Source: Sulfurifustis variabilis
Lineage (GTDB): Bacteria; Pseudomonadota; Gammaproteobacteria; Acidiferrobacterales; Sulfurifustaceae
Direction: 5' to 3'
Assembly: GCF_002355415.1 (NCBI RefSeq)
Contig: NZ_AP014936.1
Location: 806,001 to 870,000, forward strand
Length of the DNA stretch: 64,000 bases
Shown piece by piece: positions 17,037 to 25,272 of the stretch; position 1 is the first letter of the stretch; every line of letters begins with the position of its first letter. Below the pieces are notes generated by a model. That model ran no database searches. It saw only the letters and a list, made by a program, of their open reading frames with translations, and was not told where the DNA came from. The position numbers and the translations under genes are program-made.

Positions 17037-18563
17037 ATGTGGGACATTCTCGGCAATCTCGCCCACGGGTTCGTCGCCTGCCTGCAGCCGGTCAACCTCC
17101 TCATCCTGTTCGTCGGCATCGTGGTCGGGCTCATCGTGGGGGTGCTGCCGGGGCTCACGCTGGTCATGGGGGTGATCCTGGCGCTGCCATTCACCTACGG
17201 CATGGACGTCACGCCGGCGATCATCCTGCTCACCGCGATGTACGTCTCCGGCACCTACGGCGGCGCGCCCACGTCGATCCTGTTCAAGATCCCGGGCGAG
17301 CCGATCCACGTGCCGCTCCTCTGGGACGGCTACGAGATGGCCCGACAGGGCAGGGCCGCGGAGGCGCTCGGCTGGACGCTGGTCGCCGTGCTCGTGGGCG
17401 GCCTCGTCTCCGCCACCATCATGGTGAGCCTCTCGGAACCGGTGGCGAAGCTGGCGCTCAGCTTCTCGACGCCCGAGTACTTCGCGATCGTGCTCTTCGG
17501 CCTCACGAGCGTGGTCTCGCTCGGGCGGGGCAGCCTCCCGAACGCGATCATCAGCCTGTGCCTCGGGCTGCTCATCGCCACGGTCGGCGTCGATTCGATC
17601 TACGGCGCGACCCGCTACACCTTCGGCATGCCGCTGCTGCTCGACGGAATCGAGTTCCTCACCGTCATGGTCGGCGCGTACGGGCTCGGGGAGGTGTTCA
17701 TCCGGCTGCGCGAGGGCTTCGCCACGGCGCCGATCCAGAAGGTGGCGGAGATGCGGACCCGCCTGCCGTCCTGGCGGCAGATCTCGCGGCTCAAAGGCGT
17801 GCTCGTGCGCAACGCGCTGCTCGGCAACATCGTGGGCCTCGTGCCCGGCGCCGGCGCGACGATCGCCTCGTTCGTCGCCTACGGCTTCGAGGGGCAGTAC
17901 AACAAGCGCCGCAAGGAGCTCGGCACCGGCATCCCGGACGGCATCGTGGCGCCCCAGACGGCCGCGACCTCCTCCGTCGGCGGGGCGCTGGTCCCGCTCT
18001 TCACGCTCGGCATTCCGGGCAGCGGCGCGACCGCGGTCATCCTCGGCGCGTTCCTGCTGCACGGCATCCAGCCGGGGCCGCAGGTGTTCCTCACCTCGAC
18101 CGAGATGATCTACACCGTGATCGCCTCGCTCTTCCTCGGGATCGTGGCCATGTGCATCGTCGGTTTCTTCGCCATCCGGCCGCTCGTCAAGATCCTCGAC
18201 TTTCCCGAAGCGGTCGTGTCCGCGTTCATCATGCTGCTCTGCTTCGTCGGCGCGCTCTCGATCCGCAACAACATCGGTGACCTCTGGCTCATGATCGCGT
18301 TCGGCGTGATCGGCTACCTCTTCGAGCGCTACCGCTTCCCGATCGCGCCGCTCGTCCTGGGTGTGATCCTGGGCCCGCTCGCGGAGAGCTCGTTCATGAC
18401 GACCATGATCAGCTACCAGAGCGACTGGACCGTCTTCTTCACGCGCCCGATCAGCGGCACGGTGATGGCACTGACGGGGCTCGCGCTGATCGTCCCGTTC
18501 GTCACGCATCTGTGGACGAACCGGCGGCAGCCCGGAGCGCTCCCGGCGGACAGGCCGGAATGA
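17037..18563 (+). CDS. Tripartite tricarboxylate-type transporter large membrane subunit (TctA family)
   Basis: A 508-residue polytopic permease. The TctA signatures are present: GVLPGLTLVMGVILALPFTY, SGTYGGAPTSILFKIPGEP near the N-terminus, and the inverted repeat SSVGGALVPLFTLGIPGSG in the second half. It would carry out sodium- or proton-coupled uptake of the ligand delivered by the TctC-like receptor. ATG at 17037 lies 2 bases after the TctB stop. Its own TGA overlaps the ATG of the LacI-type regulator (ATGA at 18560-18563), so the regulator is translated from the same transcript. Confidence 0.93.
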   Translation: MWDILGNLAHGFVACLQPVNLLILFVGIVVGLIVGVLPGLTLVMGVILALPFTYGMDVTPAIILLTAMYVSGTYGGAPTSILFKIPGEPIHVPLLWDGYEMARQGRAAEALGWTLVAVLVGGLVSATIMVSLSEPVAKLALSFSTPEYFAIVLFGLTSVVSLGRGSLPNAIISLCLGLLIATVGVDSIYGATRYTFGMPLLLDGIEFLTVMVGAYGLGEVFIRLREGFATAPIQKVAEMRTRLPSWRQISRLKGVLVRNALLGNIVGLVPGAGATIASFVAYGFEGQYNKRRKELGTGIPDGIVAPQTAATSSVGGALVPLFTLGIPGSGATAVILGAFLLHGIQPGPQVFLTSTEMIYTVIASLFLGIVAMCIVGFFAIRPLVKILDFPEAVVSAFIMLLCFVGALSIRNNIGDLWLMIAFGVIGYLFERYRFPIAPLVLGVILGPLAESSFMTTMISYQSDWTVFFTRPISGTVMALTGLALIVPFVTHLWTNRRQPGALPADRPE

Positions 18564-19588
18564 ACCGCCGGCCCGTCACCCTGATCGACGTCGCGCGCGC
18601 GGCGAACGTATCGATCGCGACGGTTTCGCGCGCGCTCTCGTTTCCCCACAAGGTCAGTCCGGAAACGCTCGGACGCATCGAACGGACCATCGAGGCGCTC
18701 GGCTACGTGGCGAACGGCAGCGCCCGCGCCCTCGCCTCGCGACGCTCGCGCACCATCGGCGCGCTCATCCCTTCGCTCGACAACCCGAGCTTCGCGACCA
18801 CCGTGCACGCGCTTCAGCGCGCCCTGGGGGAAGCGGGCTACACGGTGCTGCTCGCGTGCCACGAGTTCGACCCGGCCGCGGAGCGCCGGCTCGCGCGCAC
18901 GCTGATCGAGCGCGGCGTGGACGGCCTCGTGCTGCTCGGCACCGAGCACGAGCCGGAGGTCTACGCGCTGATCGAGCGGTTCCGGCTGCCGTACGTGCTC
19001 ACCTGGGCGCTCGAGGAGGGCGGGCGGCACACCTGCATCGGCTTCGACAACCGCGCCGCGGCCGCGCGGCTCACGGAGCACCTGCTCGCGCTCGGCCACC
19101 GGGAGCTCGCGATGATCTCGGGCATGACGGCCAACAACGAGCGGGCGCGCGAGCGGGCGCTGGGGGTGCGGGAGGCGCTCCGGCGCAGCGGCGTGGCGCT
19201 CGACCCGGGGCGCTTCGTCGAGGTCCCGTATACCCTCCAGAGCGGACGCGACGGGCTGGCGCAGGTCATCGGGCAGTCGCCGCGGCCGACGGCGGTGATC
19301 TGCGGCAACGACCTGCTGGCGATCGGCGCGATCGCCGAGTGCCACGCGCGCGGGCTGGGCGTGCCGGAGGACGTCTCCGTCACCGGCTTCGACGACATGG
19401 AGATCGCCGCCATGCTGAGCCCCGGGCTCACGACCATGCACTTCCCGACCCAGGAGCTCGGCGATCTCGCCGCGCAGCAGATCCTGCGGGCGATCGCGGG
19501 CGAAACCGTGCCGGCGCGCCAGGAGCTGGCGGTGCGGCTCGTGGTGCGCGGGACGACCGCACCCCCGCGCCGGGGTGCGGAATCTTGA
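18560..19588 (+). CDS. LacI-family transcriptional regulator of the sulfoacetate cluster
   Basis: A 342-residue repressor. The N-terminal helix-turn-helix is VTLIDVARAANVSIATVSRALS, followed by the hinge helix region and a periplasmic-binding-protein-like ligand domain (IGALIPSLDNPSFATTV; DGLVLLG; VTGFDDMEIAAMLSPGLTT). The start overlaps the stop of the TctA gene by three bases. The palindrome at 10411-10426 has the form expected for this family and overlaps the operon promoter, so autoregulation by repression with a sulfonate or its CoA ester as inducer is plausible. Known sulfoacetate clusters are described with other regulator types. The last two codons and stop are in heptad hairpin D. 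Confidence 0.92.
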   Translation: MNRRPVTLIDVARAANVSIATVSRALSFPHKVSPETLGRIERTIEALGYVANGSARALASRRSRTIGALIPSLDNPSFATTVHALQRALGEAGYTVLLACHEFDPAAERRLARTLIERGVDGLVLLGTEHEPEVYALIERFRLPYVLTWALEEGGRHTCIGFDNRAAAARLTEHLLALGHRELAMISGMTANNERARERALGVREALRRSGVALDPGRFVEVPYTLQSGRDGLAQVIGQSPRPTAVICGNDLLAIGAIAECHARGLGVPEDVSVTGFDDMEIAAMLSPGLTTMHFPTQELGDLAAQQILRAIAGETVPARQELAVRLVVRGTTAPPRRGAES

Positions 19589-19667
19589 ATGTTTAATGTC
19601 GAATCAATGAGGCGCGCGGAGCGCGCCCATCGATTCATAATTCAAAATTAAACATTCAACATTCTCT
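19581..19667 (+). repeat. Heptad-built intergenic inverted repeat, copy D (AT-rich class), between convergent genes
   Basis: The left side (19581-19608) reads AATCTTG, AATGTTT, AATGTCG, AATCAAT. The right side (19633-19667) reads ATTCATA, ATTCAAA, ATTAAAC, ATTCAAC, ATTCTCT. The core is GGCGCGCGGAGCGCGCC. The stop codons of both flanking genes fall inside it: the LacI gene ends in the left arm, and the last codons of ackA on the other strand are written by the right arm. It could act as a two-way transcript end. Confidence 0.85.
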
Positions 19668-20826
19668 TCACGTCCTCCGCGATCAGCAGCTCCTCGTTCA
19701 CCGGCACGACGTAGACGCCGACGCCCCCCGGCCGCGAGATGCGCGTCTCGCGGCCGATCGCGCCGCGGTTCGCGTCGACGTCGACGGCGACCCCGCACCA
19801 TTCCATGCCCGAGCAGATGCGCGCGCGGATCTCCGGGGCGTGCTCGCCGATGCCGCCGCCGAAGACGACGGCGTCGAGGCCGCCGAGCGCCGCCGCGTAC
19901 GCCCCGATGTACTTGCGCGCGCGATAGCAGAACGTCTCGATCGCGAGCCGCGCGCCCTCGTGGCCTTCGGCCTCGTGCCGCAGGAGCTCGCGCATGTCGC
20001 TGCTCGCGCCCGACAGCGCGAGGAGGCCCGACTCGCGGTTGAGCCCGCGATCGAGCGCGTCGGGGCGGAGGCCGTGCTCGAGCAGGCGCACGAGCACGCC
20101 GGGGTCGACGTCGCCGCAGCGCGAGGACATCACCAGTCCCTCGAGCGGCGTGTAGCCCATGCTGGTGTCGACCGATCGGCCGTCGCGGATCGCGGCGACC
20201 GAGCAGCCGTTGCCGAGCTGGAGCGTGATCACCCGCCGCGCCCGCTCGCCGCCGGCGAGCGCCACGCAGCGCTCGTACAGGTAGCGGTGGGCGATGCCGT
20301 GGAAGCCGTAGCGGCGTATGCGGTGCGGCCGTGTCCAGTCGGCGGGGAGGGCGTACGCGCGCGCGTAGTCCGGAAGGTCGTGGTGGAAGGCGGTGTCGAA
20401 GACCGCCACCATCGGCACGCGCGCCCCCATGCTCGCGGCCGTCGCGCGGATCACCTCGAGCGCGACCGGGTTGTGGAGCGGGGCGAGCGGGTTCAGCGCC
20501 TCGATCGCGCGCAGCGCGGCGTCGGTGAGCCGTGCCGGTGCGACGAACTCCTCGCCGCCGTGCACGACCCGATGACCCGTCGCGTGCACGGGCTCCAGCC
20601 GCTTCGCGGCGAGCCAGTCGATGACGTGGCGCGCCGCGCTGCCGTGATCCGGGGCCGCGACCCGCTCCTCGCCCCGGTCGGTGCCGATGCTCCAGCGGAA
20701 ACCGGCCGACGGTCCGAAGGCGCTCACCATTCCGGCGGCGAGCAGCTCGCAGGGCCCGGCGGCCGGCGCGCGGTACACCCGGAACTTCAGCGTGGAGCTG
20801 CCGGCATTGAAGATCAGGATCGACAT
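19648..20826 (-). CDS. ackA: Acetate kinase
   Basis: A 392-residue ASKHA-fold kinase that interconverts acetyl phosphate plus ADP with acetate plus ATP. The N-terminus ILIFNAGSSTLKFRVY, the HRVVHGGEEF segment, RYGFHGIAHRYL with the active-site His, and LGNGCSVAAIRDGRSVDTSMG are all AckA signatures. It is convergent with the sulfoacetate operon. Xsc makes acetyl phosphate and no phosphotransacetylase gene is present in the window, so this kinase could harvest ATP from the C2 unit; acetate would then be excreted or re-activated elsewhere. The last codons (MLNV and stop) come from hairpin D. Confidence 0.93.
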   Translation of the reverse strand: MSILIFNAGSSTLKFRVYRAPAAGPCELLAAGMVSAFGPSAGFRWSIGTDRGEERVAAPDHGSAARHVIDWLAAKRLEPVHATGHRVVHGGEEFVAPARLTDAALRAIEALNPLAPLHNPVALEVIRATAASMGARVPMVAVFDTAFHHDLPDYARAYALPADWTRPHRIRRYGFHGIAHRYLYERCVALAGGERARRVITLQLGNGCSVAAIRDGRSVDTSMGYTPLEGLVMSSRCGDVDPGVLVRLLEHGLRPDALDRGLNRESGLLALSGASSDMRELLRHEAEGHEGARLAIETFCYRARKYIGAYAAALGGLDAVVFGGGIGEHAPEIRARICSGMEWCGVAVDVDANRGAIGRETRISRPGGVGVYVVPVNEELLIAEDVKRMLNV

Positions 20827-21028
20827 GACGGGCTCATCCTCCCGCCCGGAGCCTATCAGGCCAGGACCGGTCGCGGTATCGAGCCCCGGGCCAAGGGGGC
20901 CGGCCGGGACCGGCCGATCGCCGGCCCCCGCCCCCGGCGATCCCCCGGGGTTCCTCGCTCGTCCCCCGCCGCATTGCCGTCCGTCGCAAGCGTGCTAGAT
21001 GAAAAGGAATACCCTTGGGGGACATGCC

Positions 21029-22489
21029 ATGTCGTGGATGCTGTTTCCGGACAACACCGCGCTGTCGGCGCTGGTGCTCTTCCTCATCGCGCTGCCGTTC
21101 CTGTACGCCGCGCGGATGCCCGTGCACGAGGCCCTGATGGGCCTCGCGCGCGCGGTGGCCGGCTCCTTCCGTCTCGCCGCCCGCTGGCTCTCGCGCTCGG
21201 CCGACGCCCTCCGGGCGCGCAACAAGACGGTGCTCCTCGCGCACGCGCGCGAGGAGGCGGGCGCCGCGATCGAGCGGGAGTTCGAGCGCGTGATGCAGCT
21301 CGTGACCCGGGACCTCAGCGGCTACCCGGCCCTGCAGCGCAAGCTGCTCGACGAGATCACGCGCGTCGAGGAGGACTACCAGCGCTGCAACGAGGTGCCC
21401 CCGCCGCCGCCGAACTGGACGAAGGCGGTCGAGACCATCGCGAAGATCAAGGACGGCGGCGACGGCCTCGTGGTGAAGATCCTGGAGGACATCGCCAACT
21501 CGGTCGACGACATCTACGGCAAGATCGTCACGGAGTACCGGCGCTCCTACGAGGAGCGGCACAAGATCCTGAAGGGGTTCATGCCGTTCTGGCGCTCGCT
21601 GCAGCAGACGCTGACGCGCGTCGACCGCAACATCAACGGCCTGAGCGACAGCGCCGCGCGCATCGACGCCCTGATGGAGAAGTACCGCGAGATCCAGGCG
21701 GGCTCCGAGCGCATGGAGCAGACGCTCACCTCCTCCGCCGCGACCCAGTTCGTGATCGCGGCGACCGTGATGCTCGTGGCGCTGGGCGGCGCCTTCGTCA
21801 ACTTCTGGCTGATCGCGCGCCCCATGTCCGCCATGGTGGGCGGCGGCGAGTACATCGCCGGGGGTCTCGAGGCCTCGCACATCGCCGCGCTCGTCATCAT
21901 CCTGGTCGAGGCGACGATGGGCCTCTTCCTCATGGAGGCGCTCGGCATCACGCACCTGTTCCCGCGGGTGCAGAACATGCCGGAGCGCCTGCGGCGCCGC
22001 CTCCTCTGGGTGTCGTTCACCATCCTGCTGATCCTCGCCGGCGTCGAGGTCGCGCTCGCGGTGATGCGCGAGCAGATCATCGCCGCCGACATGGCGTTCA
22101 AGCAGGGCCTGGGCGGCGCCGCGACCACGCCGCCGGCCGAGATCGGCTGGGTGGCGAGCATCCCGGTCGCCGGCCAGATGATCCTCGGCTTCATCCTGCC
22201 GTTCGCGCTCGCGTTCGTCGCGATCCCGCTCGAGTACTTCATCTTCTCCGGGCGCACGGTGCTCGGGGCCCTGTTCGTGAGCCTGCTGCGCGGCATGGCG
22301 TTCGCGCTGCGCATCGGGGCGAACATCGCAAAGCACCTCGTCGTCATCGTCGCCAAGCTCTACGACGCCGTCGTGTTCCTGCCGGTGCTCATCGAGCACT
22401 GGGTGCGCGGCCGCGGGACCGGCGCGCCGCGCGCGGCCGGCGGCGCCGTCGGCAAGCGCGCGGTCTTCGACCGGGAGCAGGGATCGTGA
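21029..22489 (+). CDS. Conserved multi-pass membrane protein of unknown function
   Basis: A 486-residue protein with a membrane segment near residues 10-30 (LSALVLFLIALPFLYAA). A long soluble region of about 170 residues rich in charged heptads, probably coiled coil, follows (EEAGAAIEREFERVMQLV; LMEKYREIQAGSERMEQTL). About five further membrane segments fill the second half (FVIAATVMLVALGGAFVNFW; IAALVIILVEATMGLFLM; VSFTILLILAGVEVALAVM; MILGFILPFALAFVAIPL). I do not recognise the family. ATG at 21029 is preferred over 20999 because GGGGGA lies at a proper distance before it. Its stop overlaps the GTG of the next gene (GTGA), so it is coupled to a VWA-type lipoprotein. A membrane complex of the two is likely but not shown. 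Confidence 0.75.
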   Translation: MSWMLFPDNTALSALVLFLIALPFLYAARMPVHEALMGLARAVAGSFRLAARWLSRSADALRARNKTVLLAHAREEAGAAIEREFERVMQLVTRDLSGYPALQRKLLDEITRVEEDYQRCNEVPPPPPNWTKAVETIAKIKDGGDGLVVKILEDIANSVDDIYGKIVTEYRRSYEERHKILKGFMPFWRSLQQTLTRVDRNINGLSDSAARIDALMEKYREIQAGSERMEQTLTSSAATQFVIAATVMLVALGGAFVNFWLIARPMSAMVGGGEYIAGGLEASHIAALVIILVEATMGLFLMEALGITHLFPRVQNMPERLRRRLLWVSFTILLILAGVEVALAVMREQIIAADMAFKQGLGGAATTPPAEIGWVASIPVAGQMILGFILPFALAFVAIPLEYFIFSGRTVLGALFVSLLRGMAFALRIGANIAKHLVVIVAKLYDAVVFLPVLIEHWVRGRGTGAPRAAGGAVGKRAVFDREQGS

Positions 22490-23142
22490 GGCGCCTGCTC
22501 GTGGCCTTCGCCTGCGCGGCCGCGCTCGTCGGCGGCGGCTGCGCCGACCAGGGCAGCCACGCCCAGGCCGTGTACCTGCTGGTCGACACCTCGGGCACGT
22601 ACGCCAAGGAGCTGCCGCGCGCCGAACGGGTCATCAACTACCTCCTCGGCACGCTCAATCCGGGCGACTCCTTCGCCGTCGCCCGCGTCAAGAGCCGCTC
22701 TTTCAGCGAGAAGGACATCGTCGCGAAGGCGACCTTCACGAAGGACCCGCTCGCCGCCAACCAGCAGAAGCGCGTGTTCAAGGAGCAGGTGGCCAAGCTG
22801 CGCCAGAAGGCGAAGGGCGGCAGCGCCTACACCGACATCACCGGCGGGGTGCTGCAGGGGGCGGAGTTCCTGAACGAGACCGGCGCCGGCAGGAAGACCA
22901 TCCTGATCTTCTCCGACATGCAGGAAGAGCTCGACAAGCAGGTCAAGCGCGACGTGCCGCTCAACCTCGTCGGCATCCGGGTGGTCGCGCTGAACGTGAC
23001 CAAGCTCTCGACCGACAACATCGACCCGCGGCGCTACGGCGGTCGGCTCGACGCCTGGGAGAAGCGCGTGCGCGAGGCGGGCGCCTCCGAGTGGCGCGTG
23101 GTCAACGATCTCGAGCACCTCGAGCGCATCTTCCGCAACTGA
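22486..23142 (+). CDS. VWA-domain-like lipoprotein
   Basis: A 218-residue protein with a GTG start that overlaps the previous stop. The signal peptide LLVAFACAAALVGGGC ends in a lipobox-like Cys. The mature part has a von Willebrand factor A fold: VYLLVDTSGTYAKELPRA resembles the first MIDAS strand (DxSxS is here DTSGT, so the metal site is changed), then TDITGGVLQGAEFLN, then KTILIFSDMQEEL with the acidic residue after the fourth strand. It probably sits on the periplasmic face of a membrane and works with the coupled 486-residue membrane protein. A short perfect hairpin (23155-23174) follows. Confidence 0.75.
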   Translation: MRRLLVAFACAAALVGGGCADQGSHAQAVYLLVDTSGTYAKELPRAERVINYLLGTLNPGDSFAVARVKSRSFSEKDIVAKATFTKDPLAANQQKRVFKEQVAKLRQKAKGGSAYTDITGGVLQGAEFLNETGAGRKTILIFSDMQEELDKQVKRDVPLNLVGIRVVALNVTKLSTDNIDPRRYGGRLDAWEKRVREAGASEWRVVNDLEHLERIFRN

Positions 23143-23154
23143 TCCGCTTCCCGC

Positions 23155-23174
23155 CGGCGGTCGGTCGACCGCCG
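23155..23174 (+). terminator. Short GC hairpin after the VWA gene
   Basis: Eight perfect base pairs (23155-23162 with 23167-23174) and a GGTC loop start 12 bases after the stop codon. There is no T-run, so termination is possible but weakly supported. Confidence 0.35.
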
Positions 23175-23358
23175 ACGCCCCTCGATCCGACGGCGCGCGC
23201 GTCTTGACACGGCGCGCGCGCTGATCGGGTCCTTTCCGTTCGTCCGTGCTCGTGCCCCGTCCGACGGAGACGGTCGGTAGCTCATCCCCTACGACTGCGA
23301 ACCGCGCGCGAGAAGCGCGCCGTTACAGTGCGCCCCGCTTTCATCAGGGGGTTACCTC

Positions 23359-25089
23359 ATGCGGCTTGCTCGCGCGTACTCGTTTTCTCTTTCCCTGGCG
23401 ATCGCCGGCCTGCTCGTCGCGTGCGGCGGCGGGGGAGGCGGCGGAGACGGTTCATCGGATGCCGGCGGCGACGCCGCGCTGGAAGGCTCGTCGCTCACCG
23501 GTGTCGAGACCGGCGTGCCGGTCAACCGCGTGTTCGAGCGCAGCATCACGAACACCAACGCGTACGCGAACAAGTTCGCCGACGTGACGTTGATGGCGGA
23601 GTACACCGCCCCGTCGGGACGCAAGGTCTCGTTCTGGGGCTTCTACGACGGCGACGGCGCCGGCGGCCAGGACGGAAACGTGTGGAAGCTGCGCTTCATG
23701 CCCGACGAGCCCGGTACCTGGACGTACACGTACGCCTGGTCGGACGGCACGACCGGCGGCTCAGGGACCTTCGACGCCGTGACGGCGCGCGCCGGGCGCG
23801 GTCTGCTGCAGCCGTACGAGGGGAACCCGCGCTGGCTCGCCTACGGCGGCAAGAACCCGGTGTTCCTCAAGTCGTACTACATCGGCGCGGGCGGCATCAC
23901 CGGCGTGCCGATCGACTGGGCCGCGGACCGCATCTACTCCAAGATCTCCGCACGCGGCTACAACCACGTCCAGATGAACATGCTTCCGATCGGGTGGACG
24001 TACCAGAAGCCGTCCGACGCCCCGGCCGACCACCTGAGCCAGCCGCTGTGGCGCGAGTCGCCGCGCGTCCAGAACCTCAAGGTCTGGAAGCGCATGGAGG
24101 AGCACGTCGCCTGGCTCAACAGCATGAACATCGGCATCCACTTCTTCATGGGCCTCGACCCGAAGCCGTCGGGCTCGGCCGACCAGTACTTCGCCCTGCA
24201 GCGGCTGGACGGCATGTCGGGGGACGACCGCGCGTTCTACATCCGCTACCTCGCGGCCCGGCTGGCGCCCTTCGCCAACATCTCCGGGTGGAACTACACG
24301 TGGGAGACCGACGGCAACGGCAGCGAGCGCGCGATGGCGGACCTGCTCGCGCAGTACGACCCGTGGTCGCACCTGCGCACGTATCACGACGAATACCCGC
24401 AGGACAACGATTTCGGAAACGGCAGCTACAACTTCGCCGGTATCGAGAACCACGGCTACTTCGGCAACGGCAACGGCAACCCGGCGACCGACTCGGCCTC
24501 GCACTACCAGGCGACGATCGACGCGTACCGCGGCAAGCCCGTGTACATGGTGGAGGGCAACGGCCTGTGGCGCGCCTGCTGGGCGAAGGACGCGGCCGAG
24601 ACGAGCATCACGCGCTCGGCCTGGGCGGTGACGCTCGCCGGCGGCTCGTTCACGTGGCAGGACACGCCAGATTGCGACTTCACCGATCCGTCCTCGAGCA
24701 TGTTCACCTGGCCGAGCGCGAACCCGATGGTCGACCGCGTGGAGGTGCTCTACAAGGTGATGACCCAGGACGTCGTCTTCCATCGCATGGCGCCGCGCAA
24801 CGACCTGCTCGCCGGCTGCTGGAACACGTTCGACGGCGGCGGCCCGGTGCCGGCCTCGCCGTGCTACGCGCTGGCGGAGCCCGGCAAGCAGTACGTCGTC
24901 TTCAAGGAGGACGGCGGCGCGTTCAATCTCACGGTCGACGCCGGCACCTACCGGGCCACGTGGATCGACACCCGCACGGGGGCCCGCCAGGCCGTGACCG
25001 GCGGGTCCGTCAGCGGCACGGGCGCGCCCGTGCAGTTCGTCTCGCCGAGCAGCTCAACCGACTGGGCGCTCGTCCTCACCGCGCAGTAA
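23359..25089 (+). CDS. Lipoprotein with DUF5060 domain and glycosidase-like TIM barrel
   Basis: A 576-residue lipoprotein: the signal peptide ends LLVAC and is followed by a run of seven glycines, a flexible tether. The DUF5060-type beta domain lies at about 45-135 (FADVTLMAEYTAPSGRKV; KLRFMPDEPGTWTYTY). A DUF4038-like glycoside hydrolase barrel follows at about 150-475 (GNPRWLAYGGKNPVFLKSYY; YNHVQMNMLP; NISGWNYTWE with a candidate acidic residue; YMVEGNGLWRA). A C-terminal beta domain of the collagen-binding-like type (YVVFKEDGGAFNLTVDAGTY) ends the protein. It may act on a plant or algal polysaccharide at the cell surface; the substrate is unknown. The gene is monocistronic and ends in a strong intrinsic terminator. 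Confidence 0.75.
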   Translation: MRLARAYSFSLSLAIAGLLVACGGGGGGGDGSSDAGGDAALEGSSLTGVETGVPVNRVFERSITNTNAYANKFADVTLMAEYTAPSGRKVSFWGFYDGDGAGGQDGNVWKLRFMPDEPGTWTYTYAWSDGTTGGSGTFDAVTARAGRGLLQPYEGNPRWLAYGGKNPVFLKSYYIGAGGITGVPIDWAADRIYSKISARGYNHVQMNMLPIGWTYQKPSDAPADHLSQPLWRESPRVQNLKVWKRMEEHVAWLNSMNIGIHFFMGLDPKPSGSADQYFALQRLDGMSGDDRAFYIRYLAARLAPFANISGWNYTWETDGNGSERAMADLLAQYDPWSHLRTYHDEYPQDNDFGNGSYNFAGIENHGYFGNGNGNPATDSASHYQATIDAYRGKPVYMVEGNGLWRACWAKDAAETSITRSAWAVTLAGGSFTWQDTPDCDFTDPSSSMFTWPSANPMVDRVEVLYKVMTQDVVFHRMAPRNDLLAGCWNTFDGGGPVPASPCYALAEPGKQYVVFKEDGGAFNLTVDAGTYRATWIDTRTGARQAVTGGSVSGTGAPVQFVSPSSSTDWALVLTAQ

Positions 25090-25108
25090 CCGGCAGTCCT
25101 TCCTCCTC

Positions 25109-25144
25109 GCCGCGGCGATCGCCCGATCGCCGCGGCTTTTTTTT
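25109..25144 (+). terminator. Strong intrinsic terminator
   Basis: A perfect 11-bp GC-rich stem (25109-25119 with 25126-25136) is followed at once by eight T residues (25137-25144). It lies 20 bases after the stop of the glycosidase-like lipoprotein gene. Confidence 0.95.
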
Positions 25145-25272
25145 GCCTTCCGGCAGTCGACGCCGCGTCAGGTGCGCCGCCGGGACGACGTCCGCGTCTT
25201 CGGGTTGGCCGCCGATCGTGCAGGTCTGTTATGGTGATCGTCCCATTCCCGTATAACCACACCGGAGGAGCC

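Noticed and set aside
6604-19667. CRISPR or insertion-sequence origin for the heptad hairpins
   Set aside because: There are no direct repeats with unique spacers, no transposase and no target-site duplications around the four copies.
19840-23142. 1100-codon plus-strand frame covering ackA and the membrane protein gene
   Set aside because: Only its last part (from GTG 22486) is a real gene; the rest runs antisense to acetate kinase or out of frame with the membrane protein.
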